Positions 1 through 8,300 of a stretch of 64,000 nt of DNA are shown piece by piece. The notes under the pieces are model-generated. The model ran no database searches. It was not told the origin of the DNA and worked only from the letters and a program-made list of their open reading frames with translations. Each line of letters starts with the position of its first letter. Position 1 is the first letter of the stretch. A program made the translations under genes and the position numbers. The DNA comes from Choricystis sp. odSpoLacu1 (lineage: Eukaryota > Chlorophyta > Trebouxiophyceae): positions 775,808 through 839,807 of the forward strand of contig OY253655.1 of assembly GCA_958009055.1 (NCBI GenBank), in the 5' to 3' direction.

Positions 1-2305
1 CAGGGCGAGGGCCGGGCGACGTGGTGGAAGGAACGACGCCGTCGGACGCATCAAAGTAGGACATGGCCACAGCCGGGGTGGCGGGGGAGGTGGCAGTGGG
101 GGGCGGCGAGGGAGCAGGCGGTGATGGAGGCGCGGGGCGCTCTGCTCCCGCGTGAGCGACAGCGCGTCGCGCGTGGGCGGCCGGCCCCTCAAAGTCGGGC
201 ACACCATCAAAGAAGGAGGGGCGGAAAGCATGCCCCGCCCCCCGCTCCACCGCAATGACGGGCGGCGGCGGCGACGCCGTGCGCACGCGCCACCCGCCGG
301 CAGACGCTGCCAGGGGCGACCCCCCCCGCCCCCCCACCAGCCCCGGCCCGTCCGCGAACCGTGCTCCGCCACCCCCCACCACCCTTGATTCAGGAGGCGT
401 GTGCAGGTGGGGTGGGGATGGCGCCTGGAGGGTGGCGCGAGCGTCGCCAGGCGGGTACACGACGCGCCACCCGCGCGGCGGCATGCCGGCGGCCTCTTCA
501 TCGGCAGCCTCAAAGAAGGCTTCGCCCGCGGTGCGGGGGCGGATGGAGCACGGAGTGGAGGGCGTGGGGGAGGGTGGGTCGAAGTCGAAGGCGGGGTTGT
601 GGTGGTGGTGGTGGTGAGACGTGGGGGGTTGGTGTGCGCGCGCAGCAGCACCTGCCGACCCGCCACGCGCCGCTCCAATGGCGTACTTGAACCTTAGCGT
701 GCCGGGCTCGCCATCATCCACGCTCAACCTCGCTTTTTTGGGCAGGGGCGGCGCTTCAGCCTCAAGCAGCGGGGGCGGCGTCAGCTTGGTCTCGACGCGC
801 CACAGCGCGGAGCTCTCCGCCCACGGCAGAGCGAGGGAAGCTTTCATGCCACCGCCATCACGAGCTCGAGGAGGCACGGGAGATCCGCCAGGCGACAGTA
901 GGGGGGGCGGTGGCCCCAGGGAGGAGGAGGAGGGGAGGAGGGGCGCGCGCTGCGAGCGCTGCCGCCTCGCGGCGCGCACACCCGTCGCCGCCAGACGGCC
1001 GCCGAGCGCCAGCAGGGCGGCTGACGCAATGACGAAGGTGGCGGCAGACGCGGCGGCGGGGCCCGGGTGAGCGTCCGCCCATGCAAACAGGGGGTGGAGA
1101 GGGTGGTGGGCGGGGGGGAGTGCGTGCGGCGGCGCGTGGGCGACACCATCCACCGAGAACGCGGCCACCGGTTTGTCATCCGGGTCATGCAGAGGTTGTG
1201 TAACAACCACTGGCGCCGGCGTGTGAGGTGGAGGGTCGGTGGACAAATCGATCGTCGCCGCGAGAGCGGCGTCAGCTTCAGCGTCGGCCGCGGCCGCGCG
1301 CGCGGCCGCCTCCTGCTCGGCAACCGCCTTCTCCTGAATAGCGGTCTGCATGTTGGACGTGGCATGCTGAGAGGCGGCCGCCGCTGTGGCGGTCGCTGTT
1401 ACCGCGTGCGACGCCCGCGTCGCAGCGACCGCCGCAGCCGTCTCGGCATCGCGCGCGCGCGCGCGCCTCCGCCTCGGCCGCCGCCACGGCGGCGGCTGCT
1501 GTCGACTCGGCAGCCGCCCAGGCCACGGCTTGGCGTTCGGCTTCGGCGGTGGCGGCGCGGGCGGCGGCATCACGCGCCGCGTCGACTGCGGCCGCGCGCG
1601 CGCGGCGGCAGCAGCAGCGGCCGCAGCCTTCCTGCCTTGAATGTCATCCACAATGACGCCGGAAGCTTTCGTGCTCTTGGCAATGCAGGTGGCGAGTGGG
1701 CGAGCGCCTCCTGCGGCATCGACCGCGCCGGTAGCTGCAGCGACCGCCAGAGACACACACACCGCGGCGCCCCCGCCGGAGCGAACAGCGGCGGCCGCGG
1801 TGGCGTTTGCCAAAACGCCACACACCGGTACACACTGACCAGCAGTCACAGCCGCGGCCGCGGGGGCGGGCACCGCGCCCGCGCCGCGGCCGCAGTCGAG
1901 CCTGTCGCGCGCGCTGCCGCCGGGGGAGGCGCACGCGCCAGCCGCCACCGCGGCCGCGGCGGCTGGCGACAGTATTGCGCCCGCGCATAAGGCAAAGGGG
2001 GTGTCGGCGTCGTCGGCGCAGGGCGCAAAGGTGCAGGGAGTGGGGGGTGACGCGCGCAGGCCACAGGCCGCGCCGCCCGCGCAGTCCGCCACGGTGGCGG
2101 GGGACGGCAGGCCGCCGTCGGCGGTGGACGATGCGGACGCCACAATGTAGGTCGTCAACGCGTGCTCGAAAGGGGGCGAGGTGAGGCCGTCGGGCGGGGG
2201 GCAAAGAGTCGCCGTCGCATTTGCACCGGCGGCGGTTGTCGCCAGGGCGATGGCGGCGATGGCTGTCCAGCCGAGTGTGAGTCTTGTGGATTGAGGATGT
2301 GGCAT
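1..2305 (-). CDS. Secreted/single-pass membrane protein, Ala-rich, partial (3' end outside window)
   Basis: An ATG at 2305 opens a minus-strand frame with no stop down to the window edge (about 768 codons), so the C-terminus is missing. Residues 1-30 look like a signal peptide (hydrophobic run WTAIAAIALATTAAG). A Cys-rich, Ala-rich ectodomain follows, then a long Ala/Glu-rich coiled-coil-like stretch, a likely transmembrane segment near residues 415-437 (TFVIASAALLAL, then basic residues), and a Pro/Ser-rich tail with a run of six histidines near residue 563. Between the (CG)n runs at about 1593-1605 and 1450-1466 the sensible coiled-coil composition sits in another minus frame ([20 protein letters not shown]). 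This implies two compensating frame breaks at the CG runs. I recognise no family. It is divergent from the gene starting at 2480, with a 174-bp shared upstream region. Confidence 0.6.
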   Translation of the reverse strand, partial: MPHPQSTRLTLGWTAIAAIALATTAAGANATATLCPPPDGLTSPPFEHALTTYIVASASSTADGGLPSPATVADCAGGAACGLRASPPTPCTFAPCADDADTPFALCAGAILSPAAAAAVAAGACASPGGSARDRLDCGRGAGAVPAPAAAAVTAGQCVPVCGVLANATAAAAVRSGGGAAVCVSLAVAAATGAVDAAGGARPLATCIAKSTKASGVIVDDIQGRKAAAAAAAAARARPQSTRRVMPPPAPPPPKPNAKPWPGRLPSRQQPPPWRRPRRRRARARDAETAAAVAATRASHAVTATATAAAASQHATSNMQTAIQEKAVAEQEAAARAAAADAEADAALAATIDLSTDPPPHTPAPVVVTQPLHDPDDKPVAAFSVDGVAHAPPHALPPAHHPLHPLFAWADAHPGPAAASAATFVIASAALLALGGRLAATGVRAARRQRSQRAPLLPSSSSLGPPPPLLSPGGSPVPPRARDGGGMKASLALPWAESSALWRVETKLTPPPLLEAEAPPLPKKARLSVDDGEPGTLRFKYAIGAARGGSAGAAARAHQPPTSHHHHHHNPAFDFDPPSPTPSTPCSIRPRTAGEAFFEAADEEAAGMPPRGWRVVYPPGDARATLQAPSPPHLHTPPESRVVGGGGARFADGPGLVGGRGGSPLAASAGGWRVRTASPPPPVIAVERGAGHAFRPSFFDGVPDFEGPAAHARRAVAHAGAERPAPPSPPAPSPPPTATSPATPAVAMSYFDASDGVVPSTTSPGPRP

Positions 2306-2479
2306 CGCGAGGTGTGGGGCGGTGAGAGGGACAAAGGTTGCGGGGTACGATGGCAGCGAAATGTCGGCGCGCGCGCGACCGTTACGCCGAGCGTTTTTTT
2401 TTTTGTGGGAAAGCCAAAACGGCGAACGCGCTTTTCAAACTCAATCGACCCTTTCGCCCCCGCGCGCCCCGCGTTTTCG

Positions 2480-3127
2480 ATGGACGAAAACGTGCAGGTG
2501 CCGCTCACACGGGTGGGCTGCACAACAACCAAGCGCGTGCCACAGGCAGCGCCGGCTGCGCTGCCACCCGCGCCGCCCCCGCCATCACGCCTGCTCTCCC
2601 TGCTCTGTCAGCCCAACCCACCGCCCGCGTCGCGCAAGCGGGCCGCCGCCGCCCCGCCCCAGCGCGAAACAGGCGATGCAATCACATCATCCTCGTTACG
2701 AGGAGCGCCGACTTCCGCCCCAACTGATTGGCTGCCGTGCCCTGTGTGCGGCCTGCGCCTGCCGCGCGGCCCGGCGTTTGACAAGCACGCGGCTGCAGAG
2801 GCCGCCACCGCGGCGGCGGGGGCACGCACGGCTCGCCGCGTCACGGACGTGCTGCCTGGGCGGGGGCTGACGGCGCCCCGGCCTCGGGTCGTGGACTTGA
2901 GTGGGGCGAGCGCGTCGCCGCGGCGCGGGCTGGCGCGCGCGCGGCCGCGTCAACCGCGCACGCTGACGCTGCCAGCCCTGCCCCCCCGCTTCAACCACTA
3001 CGGCGAGCTGAAGGCGGGGGGTGCATTGTGCGACCAGAGCCTGGGTATTGATGGGGCAAGTGACGCGACCGGGTGGAAGGTGGGAGGGGTTGCGAAGCTG
3101 GGCAACCCGTTTCAGGAGAATGAATGA
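2480..3127 (+). CDS. Small protein with a CPVCG zinc-finger-like knuckle, unknown function
   Basis: The frame runs from the ATG at 2480 (MDENVQVPLTRVG) to TGA at 3127, 215 aa, without introns. I chose this start because the sequence upstream in frame has no conserved look and lies in the divergent promoter region. The N-terminal half is Pro/Ala-rich and disordered. Residues 87-103 carry C-P-V-C-G and then H103, which resembles the first ligands of a C2H2/UBZ-type finger, but I see no clear fourth ligand. The C-terminal part holds an arginine-rich stretch and a final segment containing RFNHYGELK. It could be a nuclear adaptor with a degenerate finger, but there is no family assignment. Coding status is supported only by frame length, the ATG and the absence of a competing gene. 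Confidence 0.5.
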   Translation: MDENVQVPLTRVGCTTTKRVPQAAPAALPPAPPPPSRLLSLLCQPNPPPASRKRAAAAPPQRETGDAITSSSLRGAPTSAPTDWLPCPVCGLRLPRGPAFDKHAAAEAATAAAGARTARRVTDVLPGRGLTAPRPRVVDLSGASASPRRGLARARPRQPRTLTLPALPPRFNHYGELKAGGALCDQSLGIDGASDATGWKVGGVAKLGNPFQENE

Positions 3128-3670
3128 AAAAAGACAGAGAGTTTTTCGTTTTTTGGTTTGCTGTTTGATTTTTGTCTGTGTCCCCCCAAAAAAAGAAGTC
3201 CGCGCAGGGAGGGGAGAAAGCCTTTTTTTACAGAGGATGGAAAGGGAGGGGGGAAGGAAACGGCTCGCGGTCCCACCCACGGAGGGCGGAGGGAGACACA
3301 GCCAGCGTTTCCAAAATTGTGGTTCTTGTCCCCCAGTGTTCCGCTCCGCAGGGGCCCGCACACACGCAAGTGGGGTTTATTGGAGGTTGTTTTTATTTTG
3401 CGTAAACCCGCCCCGAGGTGTGTGTTTTTGCGTGTGTGCGTCCCGCGTTAAAAAAAGGGGGGGGGGAGTCAAATCGATGCATGAGAAAAAAGTGTGTGGT
3501 GTGGTCTCCTCGCCCTAGTGGTGAAAAATAACAACATCCCAGGATCAGAAGCAGCAAAGGAGGAAAGGGGGGGAAGCATCGCAGAAAAAAGAAAATCGGT
3601 CAAAAGAGTTTGGCAGGAGCGCCGCGAAAAAAAGACAACGGAAAAACGATCAGAATCTCTCTCTCTCTCA
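3128..3670. other. Convergent intergenic region
   Basis: Lies between two converging genes. It contains short poly-A/T runs, purine-rich tracts and a CT-repeat (3657-3670) next to the stop of the minus-strand gene. No further gene or RNA is seen. Confidence 0.6.
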
Positions 3671-5320
3671 TCAGCCATACGCCTGCCTCTGGGCACGGCG
3701 CGCCCACCCGGGCAGGCGCCCATTGTCGGGCATGGCGGGCATGGCGGGTACCGAGTGGTAGGCGCCGCCGCCGATGATCTCCAGGTGGTCGATGCAAAAC
3801 GCGGTCTCCGCGCCCTCATCCGCGTTGACAAACGACAGGCCCTCCACATTGTTCAGCCCCTGGCGCCCGCACGCAAACTTGTCAATCGGGATTTCGTAGC
3901 GTTTGTGGTCGCCCTTCTGCTCCTTGTAGGATTCAGACTCGAGGAAGACCATGGCATCGCAAAACTGGTTGCGAGAGGTCCAGCCCAGCGCCAGCTTCAG
4001 GGACAGGCGCCCCGTGGACGCAATGTTTTTGACGGGCTTGATCCAGAAGGAGATGGCGGACGCACCGTTGAAGGGCTGGTAGCCGCCTTCCGTGCAGCGA
4101 CGGCAGTTGAAGGTGACACCACCGCTGGGCAGGACGGAGGCGCATGCCGCGGTGCCGCCATCCGCGGCCGAGTCCTTGTGCATAATCGCCTGCTCCGCCG
4201 GCTTGAAAGTCTGGAACGACCACCCAGCTTCAGGCGTGTTGGAGTAGATCGTTTTGGACACGTGGCCCGGGTAGAGAGAGAGCGGCGCGTGCGTGAAGCA
4301 GTCGACGGGGCGGAAGTCGACATTCATCACACCGTACAGAGGGTGGGCCAGCTTTTCAAAAGCCCAGTAGGACAGGTCGATGTGGTAGATGTCAGGCTTG
4401 GAGCACCACATTTGGGGCTCGGCGTGGTTGTCTGTGGGAGGGAGGGTAGTGTGAGCATGAGAGAAAAAAACGAAAACAAAAAACCCTCTTGTAACCCCCA
4501 CCTTTTTTTCCCACTCTCACCTTTCCACTGCATGGACGGGCAGTCGTCCACAATTTTCACCACCACGCTGGACTCATTCCAGCACTTGACGAATTCCTTG
4601 CCTTCGGGGTGGGCGGGGTTGCCTGGGAACGAGCGGCCGGCGGTGTCGATCACGCTGCCGTTGCGGTCGGGCATGTAGAAATGGTTGCCCGTGTACAAGG
4701 GTTTGTGGTCGTTGGCCTGGACCAGGCCTTCGGAGCAGCGGACTTCGTAGCAGCGGCCGCAGGAGCCGGGGAAGTCGGGGTTGACGTCGGCTAGGGCTGC
4801 GACGCCGTCGAGAGGCAGGGATAAGTCATCGTAGTCAATTTTCTGCTTGGAGCGCGCTTTGTTGAAGTAGCCGCAAGAGCCGAAGAGGAAGTCGCCGAAG
4901 GAGCCCTCGCCTGGGTGGTGGTGGTGGTGAAAAAAAGGGGGTGAGCAAAAAAAATGGTCAACTTTTCTCTTTTAGAAAAGTTAGAAAACCGAGAAAAGAC
5001 TCGGTTTTCTCTCCACAACACACACTCACCGCGCATTTTGAACGAGTCGCTGAACTCTTTGGGGGCACCGAAAAAGGTGGCGCGGCCTGAGGTGGGTGGG
5101 GAGGGTGTGTGGGGTTGGTTGGGTGAGAGAGAAGAGGAAGGAGCGCGTTTCGGCCTGCGTGGCTTTTTTGCCCGCAGCATTCGTTTTGGAGAGCCGCGGC
5201 GCACACCCTCTCCCCGCCCTCCTCACCTTTGTAAAACCCATCACTCGTCATGGGAGGGATGTCGGCCAGCGCCACCACCGCACAGGTGGCGACCAGCGCC
5301 AGTGTGAGGGCGCGCGGCAT
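3671..5320 (-). CDS. Secreted expansin-like protein (DPBB domain plus C-terminal domain), paralog 1
   Basis: Four exons on the minus strand: 5320-5227, 5086-5030, 4910-4521, 4431-3671. All introns are GT..AG and all are phase 1; the product is 433 aa. The start MPRALTLALVATCAVVALAD is a clear signal peptide. The central region is an expansin/GH45-type double-psi beta-barrel: ATFFGAPKEF, GSCGYFNKA, CGRCYEVRC, DTAGRSFPGNP, VVVKIVDDCP, and YHIDLSYWAF in place of the expansin HFD motif. The C-terminal part (FWIKPVKNIAS, LALGWTSRNQFCD, AFCIDHLEI) looks like a beta-sandwich, possibly carbohydrate-binding, but is not the usual expansin CBM63 by eye. Expected role: non-hydrolytic loosening or binding of wall polysaccharide outside the cell. 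It is the neighbour and paralog of the gene at 6236-7735. Confidence 0.8.
4960..5010. repeat. Two adjacent perfect hairpins inside an intron
   Basis: Hairpin 1 has arms AACTTTTCT (4960-4968) and AGAAAAGTT (4974-4982) around a 5-nt loop. Hairpin 2 has arms AGAAAACCGAG (4983-4993) and CTCGGTTTTCT (5000-5010) around a 6-nt loop. They abut without a spacer and lie in the 119-bp intron 4911-5029 of the expansin-like gene. Confidence 0.85.
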
Positions 5321-6235
5321 GGAAAAATCTGTGGAATTAATTAATTTGTTGGTGGCGTTTTTTGTTGGCTTGGTGTGGGCTCTCATCCCCCCATTTTCCT
5401 GGCATAACGGCAATCTGTGCGCACGTAGACATGCACGTAGAGTCGTATGGGGTGAAGAGACAGCGGTGGCGGGGCCGCGACAGGATGCAGGCACAGAAAA
5501 CAAAACGCGCAGGTTGACGAGACGAGCGAGATGCGAGCAAGTGCGGTCCCCTTACGCCGCCGCGAGCTCGGCGGCGGCGCCCACACTCCCACAGCCTTAC
5601 GCAGACAAACAAGCACCTACTGAGAGCAGATGTACGGAAAAAAAGGGGGGGCACGGACGGACCACACACAGCGAAAAGATGCGATTTTGGGTCGAGAGGC
5701 GTTTTCGCGCTTCTTTTTTTTTTCGTCGTCTTCACCCTCCCAAGTTTTTTCATGTTTCGGTCTCTCTCTCTTGCTCTCAGAAAGAAGTGCTTACAAGAGC
5801 AAGCACACTGTGTGTGGCTTTCTTTTCCCCCCATGAACAAAGAAGCTCCCAAGTAGAAAAAAGAAAAACACGACGCTCAGACGCGCAGTGCGAAAAAAAT
5901 GACCCCCCCTCGTGTGTGTGTGGAGAGTGGTGTATGCCAAAAAAAAGAGGGGAAAGGTCTTGAGTGTGGAAAAACAACGAGCGAAACAACGGTGAGGGAA
6001 AAGAAATGGGGGAGGACGGACGGATTTTGGTGTGTGTTTTTTTGTTTTGTTTGAAGCAACGCACAGAAAACTTTTGCTTTTTGCGTGCTTTTTTTGGGTT
6101 CGCGGAAACAGAGTGGTGGTCAGAAAAAAGAGTTGGAGACAAAAGAGATGTGAATGGGGTTGAGGAGGCAAAAGAGGGCGCGCGGTGTGTGCGCCCCCCA
6201 CCACCTCCCCTCCCCACACCCTCACTCCTCTCTCC
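5321..6235. other. Intergenic region between the two expansin-like genes
   Basis: 915 bp upstream of paralog 1 and downstream of paralog 2 (both minus strand), so it should hold the promoter of paralog 1 and the terminator of paralog 2. It shows poly-T/poly-A runs and CT tracts. I see no gene, TATA box or repeat I would defend. Confidence 0.6.
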
Positions 6236-7735
6236 TCACCCAGCCCGCGCCACGCGCGCCTGGCTGCGCGCATCCTCCCGCGCCTCCCGCGCCTCCCGCG
6301 CCTCCTCCCGGGCCGCCCGCTCCGGGTGCTCCGGGATGGCGGGCTTCTGGGGCGCGTCGACGTGGGGGCCGGTGCCGCGAATCTCGAGGTGGTCGATGCA
6401 GAACGCGACTTCGTTGGCTTCCGACGCTTTAAGCGCGTTGGAGAAGGTAAGGGAGTCGACGTTGTTCAGCCCCTGGCGATCGCAAGCAAACGACGTGATG
6501 GGAATTTCAAAACGCTCGTGGTCGCCTTTCGTCTCGACCGGCGTCTCGTTCTCCAAAAAGATCGTGTTGTCGCAGTACTGGTTGCGCGCGGGCCAGCCCA
6601 GGGCCACTCGAATGGGCAGGCGCCCCGTTTTGGAGGCCACGTTGGTGACGGGTTTGACCCAGAAAGAAACAGACCCCGCGCCGTTGAACGGCTGGTACCC
6701 CGCCTCCGTGCAGCGGCGGCAGCCAAACGTGACGCCGCCCTTGGGCTGCATGCTGGTGCAGGCAGCCGCCCCACCATTTGACGCCTGCCCCTCCGCCATC
6801 AGGGTCTGCTCCCCCGGGTTGAAGGGTTGCCACGACCACCCCGCGTCGGGCTCGTTGGCGTAAATGGAGCGAGACACATAGCCAGGCGCCAGCGGCAGGG
6901 GCGCGCGTGTCGCGCAGTCCACCGGCCTGAACGCCACGTTCATCACACCATACAGCGGGTGGGCCAGCTTCTCAAACGCCCAGTAGGACAGGTCAAAGTG
7001 GTAGATGTCGGATGAGCACCAGGGCTGGGGTTCGGGTTTGTTGGAGTTGGCCCAAGCGCCTTGGGGGAGGACGGCGGGGCAGTTGTCCACGATTTTCACG
7101 ACGATCGACGACTTGTTCCAGCACTTGACATATTGCTCGCCCTGGCCTTCAGCCGGGTTGCCAGGGAAGGTGCGGCCCGCGGTGTCGGTCACAGAGCCGT
7201 TGATGGACGGCATGTATTTAAACTCGCCCCCAATCGATTTGGGCTTGCCGTCGTTGCCAATCAGCAGGCCCTCCTTGCACTTGATCTCGTAGCAGCGACC
7301 GCACGAGCCGGGGAAGTCGGGGTTGACGTCGGCCAGGGCGGCGACGCCGTCCAGGGGGAGCTGCAGGTCGGAAGTGTCGATGTTTTGTTTGGAGCGGGGT
7401 TTGTTGAAATAACCGCACGACCCAAACAAAAAGTCGCCAAACGCGTTCTTTTTGCCGTTGGAGAAGGCGTCCTCAAACTTTTGGGAGGCGCCGAAGAAGG
7501 TGGCGCGGCCTGTGGGGGGGTGGTTTGTGTGCGCGTCGAAACGTTGTTTTGGCCAACGGGGCCAATGGCGGATTTCCCCTTGCCACAGCTCACAAAAACT
7601 CGTCTCCAACTCCATCCCATCCAACAACTCACCCTGGTAAAACCCGTCCTCCAGGGCGGGCGGGAACGCGCCCCAAGCCGCCACCGACGCGATGGTTGCG
7701 GCCGCCAGCGCGGACGCAAGCAGCAGGCGAGCCAT
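6236..7735 (-). CDS. Secreted expansin-like protein, paralog 2
   Basis: Two exons, 7735-7633 and 7509-6236; the product is 458 aa. The 123-bp intron (7510-7632) is a multiple of three and lacks a stop, so the genomic frame reads straight through. Splicing is supported by good GTGAGT/CACAG signals and by alignment of the flanks with paralog 1 (GFYQ|GRATFFG versus GFYK|GRATFFG). The signal peptide is MARLLLASALAAATIASVAA. The DPBB domain has FGSCGYFNK, CGRCYEIKC, VVVKIVDNCP and YHFDLSYWAF; the HFD residues of expansins are intact here. The C-terminal domain matches paralog 1 (FWVKPVTNVAS, LALGWPARNQYCD, AFCIDHLEIRG). The tail past it is charged and repetitive (EAREAREARED). Expected to act on the cell wall; substrate unknown. 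Confidence 0.85.
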   Translation of the reverse strand: MARLLLASALAAATIASVAAWGAFPPALEDGFYQGELLDGMELETSFCELWQGEIRHWPRWPKQRFDAHTNHPPTGRATFFGASQKFEDAFSNGKKNAFGDFLFGSCGYFNKPRSKQNIDTSDLQLPLDGVAALADVNPDFPGSCGRCYEIKCKEGLLIGNDGKPKSIGGEFKYMPSINGSVTDTAGRTFPGNPAEGQGEQYVKCWNKSSIVVKIVDNCPAVLPQGAWANSNKPEPQPWCSSDIYHFDLSYWAFEKLAHPLYGVMNVAFRPVDCATRAPLPLAPGYVSRSIYANEPDAGWSWQPFNPGEQTLMAEGQASNGGAAACTSMQPKGGVTFGCRRCTEAGYQPFNGAGSVSFWVKPVTNVASKTGRLPIRVALGWPARNQYCDNTIFLENETPVETKGDHERFEIPITSFACDRQGLNNVDSLTFSNALKASEANEVAFCIDHLEIRGTGPHVDAPQKPAIPEHPERAAREEAREAREAREDARSQARVARAG

Positions 7736-8300
7736 TGTTTATGGGTAAAAGAGAGAAGGCTAGCTAGGAAGCTAGATGAAATGCGGCTGTGTTGTAGAGG
7801 GGAGGAGCGGAGGGGGAGGTGAACGTCGGCGGGCACCCCAATGCGTCGGAGGGGTCGGACAAAAGTAGGCGCATCGGGCATCTGTGGCTCCCCGATGGAA
7901 TGCGTTCTCGCAGCCCGCCTCCCCACCTCTCCCGCTCGATGTCTAGTTCATGGTGTCGGAAATCGCGATGTGGGGGGAGGCGGCGCGGGGAGGGGCGCGT
8001 CAAAGCGCAAACGCGCCGCAGCGCTGGCCTAGGAGGCGTCGCGCATTTTTGCCCACGCCGCGCATGTCGGTAACGCCCTGCCCCCTGGGCTCCCTGCCGC
8101 CACCACAGCGCTAGAAACATCGATCCATGCCACTCACCTGAAGAAGGCCGGGTGGAGGCGGGAGTGGGCGCGCCCGACCTGAAAAGCAAGAGAGGCAACA
8201 GAAAGAAAAATTGAGACTGACGCGACGAAACGAGAAGAGAAGAAAAAAAAAAAAACTCTGTTGTTTGTTTGTTGGTTTTGCACTCCCTCTCCCTCTCTCA
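7736..8300. other. Intergenic region with a possible 5'UTR exon
   Basis: Downstream of the E2 gene and upstream of expansin-like paralog 2, both on the minus strand. On the minus strand an AG acceptor near 8180 and a GTGAGT donor near 8138 bracket about 41 bp that could be a 5'UTR exon of the expansin-like gene. This is weak, since no transcript is available. Nothing else is seen apart from a T-rich stretch at 8240-8255. Confidence 0.3.

Noticed and set aside
5552..5577. GC-rich palindrome around GAGCTC upstream of expansin-like paralog 1
   Set aside because: The arms do not pair without bulges beyond 8 bp, which is unremarkable in this composition.
7510..7632. 41-residue insertion in expansin-like paralog 2
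   Set aside because: Flanked by canonical splice sites and absent at the same position of paralog 1 after splicing, so treated as an intron.
7764..8198. Minus-strand frame in the gap between expansin-like paralog 2 and E2
   Set aside because: No conserved motifs and low-complexity composition; splice-like signals there fit a 5'UTR exon better.
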